A DNA stretch of 64,000 nt from Gyrodactylus bullatarudis (lineage: Eukaryota > Platyhelminthes > Monogenea > Gyrodactylidea > Gyrodactylidae), in contig SSNU01000094.1 of assembly GCA_012064415.1 (NCBI GenBank), forward strand, positions 62,001-126,000. The letters are read 5' to 3'. Position numbers and translations under genes: made by a program. This document shows, in pieces, positions 1-11,103 of the stretch (positions within the stretch are counted from its first letter, which is position 1; each line of letters begins with the position of its first letter). The notes under the pieces are model-generated. The model worked only from the letters and a program-made list of their open reading frames with translations, was not told where the DNA came from and searched no databases.

Positions 1-1134
1 TATAAATTTTTTCCTCACTTTCGAAGAAAAATATCGAGTTTTTTTGTAAATAAAGTGAACTCTCGTCTTCATGTCAATTAGGTTTAGATAAGCATTCAGC
101 ATTTCATGAACTACGTTATGCCCTTTCTAACCTTGCCTGTAAAAGTCACCGGAGCTTAAGTATGGAAAATGAGAATTTTTATATGTTGGTTAATAAATTC
201 TCTAACTATTCTCATGCTTCTTTCAACAATATTCTTTATTTAGAGAATATCAAATCGCGTATCAGAGTATAAACTCTTTATTAACTAAAAGTTAAATAGT
301 GCATTTTTGATTAGATAAGTCAAATGACTCTTGAAAGCGAGTAGAGTTTGTTATGTCGTAAAATCCTTGAATGAAATGGATGTAGTTCTTGATTCTTTTC
401 TAATTTTTTCGTTTTTTTGAGTAATCATGATGAGATTAACTTTTGACGTATCGGTATCATCATTCACAATAACAAAAATAAGTTGTGTATCGTGAATGAA
501 TCATTTTCTCAGTTATCTAAACAGCTTTCATTTATGTCAGGATGTTTTTTTTTCTTGAGTAAGGAGTTGAATACAAGAGAATGAGAGAAAGAAGAAAATA
601 ACTAATTCTCTCTAGTCAAGTATTAGCAGAGCAGATAGATGGATAAATATTTGGGAATTATTTTTAGATCCAACTAATCTATTCGTTTCTGTCAGAGGAT
701 AAATGCCTAGGGTAGATTTCCACTCCAAGTGTTTTTTTCCTCTTCAAGAGAAAGAGGGAATTAATATTTACCCTTTTACTAGTTAAAACTATGAATTCAT
801 TTATAACATAATTTAAATTTTGGGAATAAAGTCAAAAATTAATATTAAATATTTCACTGGATTGTGAAAAAATTAATACTTTTTAAATAATTTCTTTCGG
901 TACCTTTTCTTATGGATCTAAATCTGAACTATCTGAAGAAGCTAATTATTGAGTTGATTTCTCAGATAAACAATGTTTCTTCAACCTTATTAAAGTAACT
1001 TTGGTTAGCAAAAGAGAATACCCATCTTAATTTTCTAATTTTACATTCTAATGAGACTCTTGTTACTAGAGTCTTGCTTGATTTTTTTTCAGAGATATAA
1101 GACCAATGAATCTAAATTTCAATTGAGTAATAAT
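1..1134. other. AT-rich non-coding stretch
   Basis: No open frame with recognisable protein similarity, no structured RNA and no clear repeat boundary was seen before the MITE that starts at 1135. The stretch is AT-rich with short homopolymer runs. It is probably intergenic or decayed repeat. Confidence 0.4.
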
Positions 1135-1710
1135 TAGAGCATCAAAAAGTCATATAAGTCATATTTTACAAGTAAGGTATATATTAAACAAATAAAGCAC
1201 ATTGGTATAATCAGAACAGGTGTGAGGTTTCATATAAAAAGTTATAAGAACATATATCAGTCGTATATTTTGTAATAGGTCATATTTTTTAAAACGCATA
1301 TTTATAGGTCATATTAATACATAATGTATACTTTGCATAGACTATACCCACACCTAATCTAATTGACCAATCACATTCATTCTTTGATTTCCCATGATTG
1401 ACATTTTGATTACATCAATGATGTAATTCATCATGTTTTAACCATGCCAAAAACTCCAACACAAGTACCATATAAATAACGAATTTTATCGAATCCTGAC
1501 CCAATGTATTCCTAGAATCTAGAACGGGAGATCTATATTGTAATATATGATCTTGCACTGCCAACCAAAGCAAATAATTTTTTAATTCATTAACATTGAC
1601 TCATAAGTAGTAGGGAAAATTTAAAAGTCATATAATATGACTCAAAAAAATAAGTGCCTTTTTATAAGCGCCTATAAATGAGTTTTTTAGGTCATATTTT
1701 TGACGCTCTA
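1135..1710. mobile_element. hAT-like MITE with 8-bp target site duplication
   Basis: The ends are imperfect inverted repeats: the left end reads TAGAGCATCAAAAAG and the reverse complement of the right end reads TAGAGCGTCAAAAAT. Directly outside them lie identical 8-bp copies of GTAATAAT (1127-1134 and 1711-1718). An 8-bp duplication with TAG-type ends is typical of hAT-superfamily insertions. The 576-bp body has no coding potential and contains several short tracts related to GTCATATTT in both orientations, so it is a non-autonomous element. The superfamily assignment is an inference from duplication length only. Confidence 0.7.
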
Positions 1711-3344
1711 GTAATAATGAGATAAAGATTCATTCAAGTGGATGGCTAGCACTTAAAATCTAATCGATTTTTAAATTATATAAAATTCTCAATAGTACAT
1801 TACTGAATCTAGTAGAATCTAGTAAATAGTACTCGCAATTTAAAGGATTAAGCTCTATACCATTTATTGGGTAATATTATCTTACTCGTATGCATGGATT
1901 TTCAGCCAAGTATGATGAGCAAATAATCGAGAATCGAAATGAGGGATTTCAACAAATCTTAGGTTTTATTTAGTTTCATTGAAAAAAAGAAACTACCATG
2001 TCGCATTGCTAACAATAAAATCGACATAGCAAAAACTAAGGATTCTATTTTTAATTTTTCGAACATTTTCTATTAAAAGCTTACAAAGAAAACTATCGAA
2101 TCGATACCTAATGAATTTATAAATTTTAAGGTAGTAATTACAGATATTTCTCGTTGAAAAAATTGTCATTTGATGGTTTCAAAAAGTAGGAATTCTGCAT
2201 ACACGTTTTTCAAATTATTTTACTTTCTATGATGATTTTTTTTATTCTAATGAGTCTCTTTAAACCTAATAAAAAGTGATAACAATTTTGGTAATATTGG
2301 AAGCCCGCAAAGCATTGGATTCAAGGCTTGAATCACTTGACTCTACAATTACTAATATTTATTGAAGATTTTAGATTCCATTATTGATAATAACCATTAT
2401 ATGAGTTGTTTTTTTCATCATAATAAGCAAAAATCCATATGGACACCAGAATTGTCTGAACTCAAGTAATGAGATGATAAATTATTAACAAGAGAGGAAT
2501 GGAAACCACTTTAAATGTACACAGAAATCTAAATATTATGAAATTGACAAAAAATTTGTCAAGATAGACAATAGGAAGAATAAGGAGTGAAACAAAATCA
2601 ACAGAGCAGATGAAAATCAAGATAAACTATAGATGATAAGAGATTTTTCTTGTATGAATTAATTTCTTTTCTTTCTTCATTGACTGGAATTGATTGATTT
2701 TTTGTTCTTGGGGAAAATTTATATCAAATTTATCCTTTTCATTAGCGTGGTAAAATAATTTTTTTATACGCGTTAAATATCCAAATACTCAAGAATTTGC
2801 TCCAACTTGGTATATGAACTGATCTTTGTTTCAGTACTCAACATGTTGTATTTTTTAAATATCTTACTAAATTCATACAAAAATGAAAATAATTATACAG
2901 TAGGGAAGATCAATGTCACTTTTGAAGTTTAATTTCAAAATATTTATCAAATTTTGATAAATGTCAAACTTGACTATAAAGAGTATCGAGAAATTTTATC
3001 TTCTTCTCTGATAAAGGAGATTGGAATACATGATTTGAAATTTTTTTGCAAATTCCTTCATTCATTTAATAAACTGATTGTTGCCGTTAATCTTGTTACT
3101 CTTGTAGTCTTAAGACTCATTGGCAATTCAGTTAATCTTGCTAGTCCGTTTCAAGATTATCTGATAGTCTCAAGAATAGGTGATAATATGGGAATTTTTT
3201 ATTCGAAATACATTTAGACTATCAGATAAGTCTAACGAAATAGTTTGATAAACTTGTTACCAGGTTTCAAGATTAACAAGCTATTCGGATATAAAATATA
3301 GCTTTAATCATGTCAAACTAACCTCCGCTCCCCTGACAACCGGG
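1711..3344. other. Non-coding AT-rich stretch, no supported gene
   Basis: Only short open frames occur here; the longest (2954-3217, plus) begins without a convincing start context and resembles no family I know. A short inverted pair around 3160-3230 (motif CTATCAGATAA and its complement) is visible. Nothing else could be supported. Confidence 0.35.
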
Positions 3345-4690
3345 ATATAAATACGAGCTATGATGATCGAAGGAGAAATTTTTCACAACCAGAAGTGCAG
3401 ACCCCACGAAAAAGGAACTACGCGAAAAAGAAACCTCTCCATGTCACATAAGCAACACAAAAATACGGGGAAACAGAGGAAAGGATTACCAACCGAAGTT
3501 TGAACGGGCATCAGTGACCTGTTGGACGTAATCGAGGAATGAAGCTCTCAGGTTGTCTGGAAGTGATTTTACTGAAGCATTCATACGTTCAAGATCATTT
3601 AGCTTTCCTCTTTATTCCATTTTCTTTTGTGTGTACTAAATCCAGAGTTACATGGACGACATAAGCTATTGATATTTTCATCTTAGCTTTTTTGACTTTC
3701 TGCCATATCATCTTGGGAAACTTTTGATTCTCGAGGCACAGTCCTCTAAATATGAGCTATGATAATCGAAGGAGAAATTTTTCACAACCAGAAGTGCAGA
3801 CCCCCACGAAAAAGAAACCTCTCCATATCTCCTAAGCAACACAAAAATACGGGAAAACAGAGAAAAGGATCACCAACCGGTAATCAATCAGTATAAGTCA
3901 TTAGTGCTCACACACTTTGACTATATCTCAACCCTTTTAATTACCTTGACTAAGGCTAGATGTATCGAAAGAATTCAAAGTAGATTTCTTTATTTTCTCT
4001 ACCCTGAACTTAATTCATACAATGCTCGCATTTCGGCGTCTGGCCTCAATCCTTTATGGGTCCGTCGTTACGCTTTCATTATAAAAAAATTCTCTGATTC
4101 TTCGATCAGAATCGAAAGGTCTTACAATCTAAGAAATATGTCTTATGAAAATAACTACTTACTCTCTACCTATAATAAACTTAACGATAAATATGACTTA
4201 TCTAATTGTGACAACCTAAACTCGAATAAAAATATTATGAAACATATTCGATCTAAAATCGACTAAACCTACTCTCTCCTATATCCTGTTCTTCATTAAG
4301 TAGAAACTATCAAGTGCTATTCGATTAAATTTCTCAGATTTACATCCAACACTAAACCATCGATGATGTTCTACTCCAAAAGTCAATTCGATCGCAATCA
4401 AAAACTCTTTCAAGACTATGTTTCATCCTTATGATAAACCATTAAAAGATTTACTATTTATTTATATTCTCCACTAGTATTTTGTTGCATTTCTTATTTT
4501 TCAATATAGATTTTATTCTAATAAAAAAAAGAAAATAGATGTATTCCTCACAGCCCGAAGAGTATGAACACACTCAAGTCCCATTGGTCAACTCCGGATG
4601 AATAAATGCTATTCGCTAAACCTAAATTTTTCGACTAAATGAATATATCGATAGTCGGTGTTTGGTCTGAAGAATTTTTATCCAACGATC
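3345..4690 (+). mobile_element. Composite repeat (A-B element) interrupted by a non-LTR retrotransposon 3' fragment
   Basis: A block of about 140 bp (A) occurs twice in direct orientation, at about 3345-3482 and 3745-3880. The second copy is followed by a reverse transcriptase tail (3890-4266), an AT-rich 3' UTR ending in an A-rich tract (about 4525-4535), and block B (about 4537-4680). In a related copy on the other strand (45478-45745) A and B are directly adjacent. The simplest reading is that a 5'-truncated LINE inserted at the A/B junction here; the alternative is that A-B is an internally deleted LINE. The 260-bp spacer between the two A copies holds nothing recognisable. Confidence 0.6.
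3904..4266 (+). pseudogene. C-terminal fragment of a non-LTR retrotransposon reverse transcriptase
   Basis: The frame encodes the segment that follows the palm and thumb of jockey/CR1/I-type reverse transcriptases: the motif IERIQSRFLYFL, then a Tyr-x-x-Arg loop, GLNPLWVRRYAFI and a short C-terminal tail ending KHIRSKID. The catalytic palm (Tyr-x-Asp-Asp) is absent, so this is a 5'-truncated, inactive copy. The frame is open upstream without a real start codon. A second, clearly homologous copy lies at 11104-11571 and a more decayed one near 51025-51240. The downstream A-rich tract at about 4525 fits a target-primed insertion. Confidence 0.75.
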
Positions 4691-4699
4691 CAACAATGT

Positions 4700-5170
4700 A
4701 GGATCCCTAATTGGGATTTCTTATACACTTTTAACAAAACTTCTTATCAGGTTTGAAAATAACAAGTTAGAGATAAAAATATGAATTTCTTCATATCAAA
4801 GAAACATTTGCGCCTTTCTGTTCATGTTGATCCCATATTATTCAGATTCGAACTCAAACTATTTACTAATGTGATTTATAATTTTATGTATTATGATTTT
4901 TTTTGTTAGAAATATGATCTGTATTAATTGATAGAGTAATTGATATGTACAATGGAAAATATAAAAAAAAATAAAAATGTTAATCTAGTTTTCTTGAAAA
5001 AATAAAAATCATAACTGGATGAGTGATCTTTAAAATATCGCACATGAGACAATTTAATCAGTTTGTAAAACATGTTAATCTCAAAAAATTTTTTTTTGAT
5101 TCACTCTATCATCATTGTCAATTTTAATAAAACCTTTCTATCGAAAAAATGAATTCCTTCAAATATACCT
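4700..5170. other. Non-coding AT-rich stretch
   Basis: No gene or bounded repeat could be supported between the end of block B and the first transposase-like coding segment. The short motif CTTATCAGGTTTGAAAATAA (4744-4763) has a similar sequence near 3258 (CTTGTTACCAGGTTTCAAGA), so part of this stretch may be older repeat. Confidence 0.3.
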
Positions 5171-8100
5171 CGTTTTGAGAGTGGACCTCATCGAAGCCGA
5201 AATAAAGCAAAGACTAGACGTGTGGTTGCAGATGAACTAATAAATTTTTATATTAAAGCTGGGATAGAACCAAAGGATTACCGTCCTATTCTAACAAGTA
5301 TTGATAAATTGCAGAAAGATCGGCATGATATGAGAGCAAATAAAAAGTGTCTAATTAAATTTTGGAAAAACTGTTTCCTGTTGCACGATGCTCCTGATTA
5401 TCAAGTCAAAAATCCCCTTGTAATAGGAAAAATTATCTTCATCATTTGACTAAGGACTTTCTTAGAGATCAGTCTACAGAGAGAAATATGACAATTGATG
5501 ATTACAAGGACTCTGTTGGACAAGCAGAGAACGATCGACAGAGGATTCGAGAAGCATTTCCTGAATTAGAGGAGTTTCCAGATACGGATCTTATGAATGT
5601 TTCCAGGCCAAACACTCTTGATATGACCAATGAAACTCAGACGACTAATGGGACAATTCAAAACGTAGAGATTGATCCTCCGTATGATGGAGAATCGCCA
5701 GAAGTCCAAAATCATAGGAACTATAATGAATATAGGATGCCTGAGACTTATAAATTTTGTAAGCGTCATGGAATATCTATAGCTGCTGCTACTGGTCTTG
5801 TGAACATAGCAAATTCAGAAATGAACAACGTTTATGGCTTTGTGTACTTAAGTCAGTACAAATTAAAAAATGAAGATAAGCTTGCAAAGGAAGCATTTGA
5901 GATTGGTGCCCCCAAGAGAATTAAAAACCTTCAAATCGATGCAACTGTGAAAATACTAAAGAAATTTCATGACAAATCAGAAAAGACAAACATTTTGGTT
6001 GCGACTTGCCAGGTTGGTTGCATCAAAGGAAGTTCCTGATCAGACAGGTATTACCTTCGCAAATGTTATCATGGATGTACTCAATGAAACAGAGTCTGCT
6101 GAAACTTTGCGAGCGATAACATGTGATGGAGCAGTAGCCAATGTTGGAACTGGTACTGGCTGCATTACTGTACTTCAGACAGTTTTGAACAGAAACCTTC
6201 AACCTATTGTTTGTGTTCTGCACACGGTTGAAAATGTGCTAAGGAAAGTTGTTAATGATTTTGATGGAAGAGCTCTAGGTCCATTCAATTTCGGAGATCC
6301 TATCGGGCGACAATTGAATGCCGTTATCATAGAGTTCATGAGGATTGAATCGCAATTATATCCATTGCCTGAAGCATCTATAAAGAAACTTGGCCATGAA
6401 CAGCAGTATCTTTATAGAATTGCCCAGCTCATAAATCGTGGTAAGTTTTTTTCATTTATTTGTAAAAATTTTCAATATTTAATTAAGAGCTATCATAATA
6501 TTTGCCAACTTTTATAAGACTGAAAAAATTTTGATTTGAAAGTACAAGTATTTTTAACGGGGTAATTACAAAAACAATAGGTAGGGTGAGTAAAATGGTC
6601 AAAAACAATAGGTGTCAGATAAAGTATAATAGGTGATATTCGAGGTATATCCAAAAACAATAGGAATATGATCACTTTCAATATCTGGGGCAGAGAAGTA
6701 TTCATATACAATGGGATATACAAATATATATGGTCAAATACAATAGGTCAATCGAAGGTTTAATCTGTATTAATACCTATTTTCCAAGTTCAAAATGTTT
6801 TACACAGCTACATGAAGATTAGATATGTATGAAGTTTAAGAGTTGTACTTCCTCGGATTGAATTCAATAATGCTTTATGTGATATTTAAAATTTTTTATC
6901 CTATTTCTAGCTCAATATTTTGGCTCAGATTTTGATCCTTAATCTAATGCTTCGCGGACTTCAAATCATAAAATAGCTAAAATTACTAACTTTTTCATTA
7001 GAGAGAGTTGATTCGTTTAAAGATGATTTAGTGTTCACTATCTTGAATATAGTATTTCTACATTCCTTTCTGAATCGATGGATGTGAGGTTCTTTGCAAG
7101 TGAAAACTTAATGGAATTTAGTTAAGAAAAAAAGAATTCACGTAAATATCAGTTATATTACCATTTTTTAATTGAACTTGAAAAAATAGGTACAAAATAG
7201 GTATTAATACAGATTAAACCTTCGATTGACCTATTGTATTTGACCATATATATTTGTATATCCCATTGTATATGAATACTTCTCTGCCCCAGATATTGAA
7301 AGTGATCATATTCCTATTGTTTTTGGATATACCTCGAATATCACCTATTATACTTTATCTGACACCTATTGTTTTTGACCATTTTACTCACCCTACCTAT
7401 TGTTTTTGTAATTACCCCTATTTTTAACACCCATAAAAATGCTGTTTTTCACCTGATATTATTTGGCTTATTTTTACTTCTTACTGAAGGCTTGCTTTTT
7501 AACAAGTCTTTCTCAATATTTTAAATCCCAAATTTTAACACAAGCCTTCTCAACTTGGACAAATAACTAAATTTTTTAACCAGACCATAGATCTAGTCTA
7601 AATTAATAAAAGGAATTAGAAAAATTTAAGTCTTATCAGTGATAAGTTATTGCAGATAAATAGTCACAGATAAGATAACAAGAAAATAAAATAGTTTATT
7701 TAATTTCCTCATGATAAAAATATAATTATTTATTTAATAGGACCTGATGGAAATCCTGAGCTAGTTGATTATATTTTTACAAGTTCTATTGGAACTATCT
7801 ATTTGGACTATTACTGCAAGCAGAATTCTACGTCTATACGTTTCAAGGACTGTACCCGAAGTTAGCCTGTTAGCGCTAGTCAAATTTGTGATGGAAATCT
7901 ACGTTCCATCTTGGTTTGAGGCTAAGCACAAGACAAGTGTTGTTGAGGCAGCCAAAGTATTTTTCAACATGATGCGTAGGATAGATACATTTACAATAGG
8001 CCAGATAAAAGAAATAGCCAAGCAATCCCTAATGATGAACTCTTTTGCAGCCCATCCTGAAAATATTATTCTTTCCCTCATGGCTGGAGAGGACCCAGAA

Positions 8101-8460
8101 CTCCAGCAGATTGCAACAGCATTTCTTCAAAATGCTACTCCTGGCCTTCGCTTCTATCAAAAACCTAGTTTAATTTTTGAAGCTAATCATTATTCAGAAA
8201 TGATTGACTTCAATGCAACTCCCTTCTGCTACCATCCTTTGTGTGATATCCAGTTTCACGGTCAAAGATTTATTCTCTATCCTGATTTCCCCTCAAACAC
8301 TCAAGGAATTGAGAGACTCATAGCAGATATTAAAAATGCTGCTGAGGGCATCAGAAAATTCGAGAAATTAGATCATTCTACTGCGAGTGTCGTTGAGAGT
8401 AGAAGATCTTTTCCTGTAGGAATGAATTTTTTCGATTATGTAAACAGATTTGGACATTGA
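5171..8460 (+). pseudogene. Frameshifted transposase-like gene with one intron
   Basis: Three coding blocks, 5207-5445, about 5440-6045 and 6010-6440, overlap in different frames and join only across frameshifts near 5420-5445 and 6020-6035. A donor (GTAAGT, about 6441) and an acceptor (about 7740) then lead to a fourth block that is in its conserved frame from about 7765 to 8460. Conserved features, in order: FLRDQSTERNM; ITCDGAVANVGTGTGC, a candidate acidic catalytic patch; CVLHTVENVLR; GPFNFGDPIGRQL; YLYRIAQLINRG; ASRILRLYVS; and IYVPSWFEAKHK. I recognise this series from a repeated, unnamed transposon-derived protein family in invertebrates, where the patch normally reads like CDGT-x-x-NTG, but I cannot name the superfamily. 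A third frame break lies near 7790. The copy is almost certainly inactive, and a MITE sits in the intron. Confidence 0.6.
6559..7418. mobile_element. MULE-like MITE with about 230-bp terminal inverted repeats and 10-bp TSD
   Basis: The element begins GGGGTAATTACAAAAAC and ends with the exact complement. Left (6559 to about 6793) and right (about 7172-7418) arms are near-identical inverted repeats; the right arm carries one extra copy of about 11-13 bp (a GTACCTATTTTT unit near 7179-7195). Identical 10-bp flanks TATTTTTAAC lie at 6549-6558 and 7419-7428. Very long terminal repeats with a 9-11 bp duplication are the hallmark of Mutator-like elements. The roughly 380-bp centre has no coding potential. 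Arm identity looks very high by eye, which suggests recent insertion. It lies inside the intron of the transposase-like pseudogene. Confidence 0.8.
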
Positions 8461-9131
8461 ACTTTCATTTTATCACTTATTATTTTGTCAGATTTATTTT
8501 ATTCAAGCTCTATTACAAAATTATTTTTCTACTCATTAACTTAATATTGAATCACTTAACTCATACAGTTCTAGGATTCCTTCAAATTAGCGAATTATTC
8601 ATAGGAAAACCTGAATGAAATATCTTTTACTCAACTACGTGACTTTTTAAGTGTTTGAGCTTAAATTCAAAGTTGTATGAGAAGTTCCAACCAATGAAAA
8701 TTTCAACTCTCAAAATATCAACTTCGTTAATTCTTTCTAAATTAGTACCAAACTTCCGATGATTACTAAATAGTTATTTAAAACAAATATTTTGTTTACT
8801 TTTGCAATTTTGCGTTCTTTAAATGAATTCCTGTCTAAACTTCAAAGTTTATTGAATTCAGTTGAAAATGGAAAACCACAGGATTTACAATTGATATTCT
8901 GAGATGGAATCAAGATTTTTCGATGAATTGCTCCTTGAACGATTGAATGAATCCTCAGACTTATGGTATTTTTTTTAAAAATCTATTTTCATCTACCTCT
9001 AATATCGATGGGCGATTTTAGTAATCTTGGAAATTTTCCTCCAAGTCAGATCATAATGATCTTCACAAAATTTTTTAAAAATTGTCGAATCAAAATTTTC
9101 TCGAAAACATAAGGAAGAAATTTACCATTTG
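8461..9131. other. Non-coding stretch downstream of the transposase-like gene
   Basis: Only AT-rich sequence was seen. It probably contains the 3' UTR of the transposase-like gene, but no poly(A) signal could be assigned with confidence. Confidence 0.3.
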
Positions 9132-9710
9132 GGTAATGGTCTAAATCAGTTACAGCGAAAATCCCTCCTTGTCTAATCTAGTTTCAGTGTCGAAATGGAC
9201 CAATCAAAATGAATAAATGATAATCGATGTATTCATACCTATATTCAAGTATTAAATGGGAGGGAGAGGTATAAGTATATTGCATTTTTTGACCTATTTA
9301 ACCTGTTACTAAGTTATAAAAACGAATCAAGCCTTTATTAAAATTAATTTTGAACTCTATCAAATCTTTTTAGAAATCAATCCAGCCTTAGTTAAAATAT
9401 AAAAAAACATTTAAGAATTGAATATTAAATAAGAGGTAGTACAGGGATTTGAAAAGTGAAATTGTATGTTGACTCATTTCATTTTTTAAAAAATTAATTT
9501 TAATAAAGGCTTGATTCGTTTTTATAACTTAGTAACAGGTTAAATAGGTCAAAAAATGCAATATACTTATACCTCTCCCTCTTATTTAATACTTGAATAT
9601 AGGTATAAATTCATCGATTATAATCGATAATTATCATTGATTCATTTTGATTTGTCCATTTGGACACTGAAACTAGATTAGATTCACTGTAACTGATTTA
9701 GACCATTACC
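9132..9710. mobile_element. Fold-back MITE with about 220-bp terminal inverted repeats
   Basis: The left arm (9132 to about 9352) and right arm (about 9490-9710) are inverted copies. Both outer ends read GGTAATGGTCTAAATCAGTTA, apart from minor differences, and both inner arms reach CTTGATTCG..TTATAAC tracts. The right arm lacks a short stretch around CGAAAATCCCTCC. The centre (about 130 bp) is non-coding. A candidate short duplication GAAATTT (9117-9123 and 9711-9717) exists, but using it would leave an unmatched 8-bp piece on the left, so the boundary is uncertain. The initial bases recall those of the MULE-like element at 6559 but the arms are otherwise different. Confidence 0.65.
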
Positions 9711-9954
9711 GAAATTTGAAGCCATTGTAAATTAACCGAGGATAAAATTTAGCAAATGTTTGAAAGATTAAAATAAAAAATTTTTGCGATGGGAAAAAAT
9801 ATTAAAAACCTTTAATATTCGTCTTTCAACATCAATCTGATTCACACGTGATCTTCAATTAACTACAATAGTTTTTTATTTCATCAAATAAAGACGGGAA
9901 AATTCATGTTTCATGTCTAGAACTGTATTCCGCTACAATCATGAAACTTCAAGT

Positions 9955-9990
9955 AGAGAGCTAGTTGATATGAAATAGGAGATTTTTTAT
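9955..9990. repeat. Terminal-motif fragment of the CTAGTT fold-back family
   Basis: The motif CTAGTTGATATGAAATAGGA matches the outer end of the fold-back element at 30486-31209. No partner arm was found nearby, so this is a solo or truncated end. Confidence 0.35.
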
Positions 9991-10114
9991 CATTACTAAA
10001 ATCTGAATTTTTACCTTGGAATACTACGAAATGTTGAAGTTAATCTGAATCTTGAATAGGTAATAATTGAATCAAAATATTAATACATTTTACTAAATAA
10101 AATACGACTCTTGG

Positions 10115-10598
10115 TTATCTAAATAAAACCTCACACCTAGGGATAACTTTCTCAATAAAAACTAATTCAGTTTCCAAACACCGTGCTGATATAATAAGTT
10201 CTTGGCATTCTAATATTGTATTTTCTCCGCTCTTGGTTACCAGCAGGATTTCCTGGAAAACCACTCGAGCCAGGCAATACAGTATTAGCAGATTCATCTG
10301 TTTTTTTCCTTCAACAGCATTTACAACTTCATTTTGAATTGAAGCTTCAGCTAACGGATACATTTCTCTAACAACTTGAATTTCAACTGACTGTTTCATC
10401 TCTTCTATTTAAGAAATCTTCTATTCTCATAGTTCTGGACTCTGATTGATCTTCTGGAAAACTTACCATATGATTGTGCAGAATATCTTTGAATAAAGGA
10501 CAGTTTCCAAATTTTCTGAATTTTCCATCACGAATCGTGATACATGGTCTTAAAGTAGTTATATAACGAAACCATAAAAAGATCTTCCCAAATATCAC
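10115..10598 (-). pseudogene. Two overlapping minus-strand open frames, possible decayed gene
   Basis: Two open frames, 10383-10598 and 10115-10399, abut in different frames on the minus strand. They have ordinary amino-acid composition (for example MRIEDFLNRR, then YPLAEASIQNEVV and an uninterrupted run to a stop at 10115). I do not recognise a family. They could be two exons, one frameshifted gene or chance. YPLAEASI resembles YPLPEASI in the transposase-like gene, but the surrounding residues do not align. Confidence 0.2.
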
Positions 10599-11103
10599 TA
10601 AAATCCATATTTTTTGAGTTTTTTTTCTTTTAAACGAAGATTCTTGAAGTCTATCACGGAATATGATCGAGGGATCTGATAAATCTTCTCAATGACTCGA
10701 GCTGGTGCAATTCTGACATGTAAATGTAAACCAAAAGTGATCTATAATGTCTTTATTGAGTGGAAGTAAAGTTTCATCCATTTGATTAGACTTGAATGTT
10801 GTGCGATTACTCTGAACAAAATTTAACTCCATGATTTGAGATTACTGACTTGAAATATTATTTTAGAAAAACCTGAGATTTTAATTCTTCAAAATTTTCA
10901 AATCATTATACTTCAACTCCTGTAAAGTATAAAAAGCTACGAAAAGTTTTCAGTAAAATCTTCAACATATTTTTAATTATCATTTTGCTGACTAATTTTG
11001 TAGGTAGAAAGAGAAAATAGATTATATGAGCTCTTTATTATCCTAAACAAGAAAGGTCTGGTTCAGAAAGGGTCTCACTCAAACCTAATGCTTTAGTGAC
11101 TAG

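Noticed and set aside
3001..3220. 87-codon plus-strand frame at 2954-3217
   Set aside because: No recognisable motif, weak start context and AT-driven composition; likely chance.
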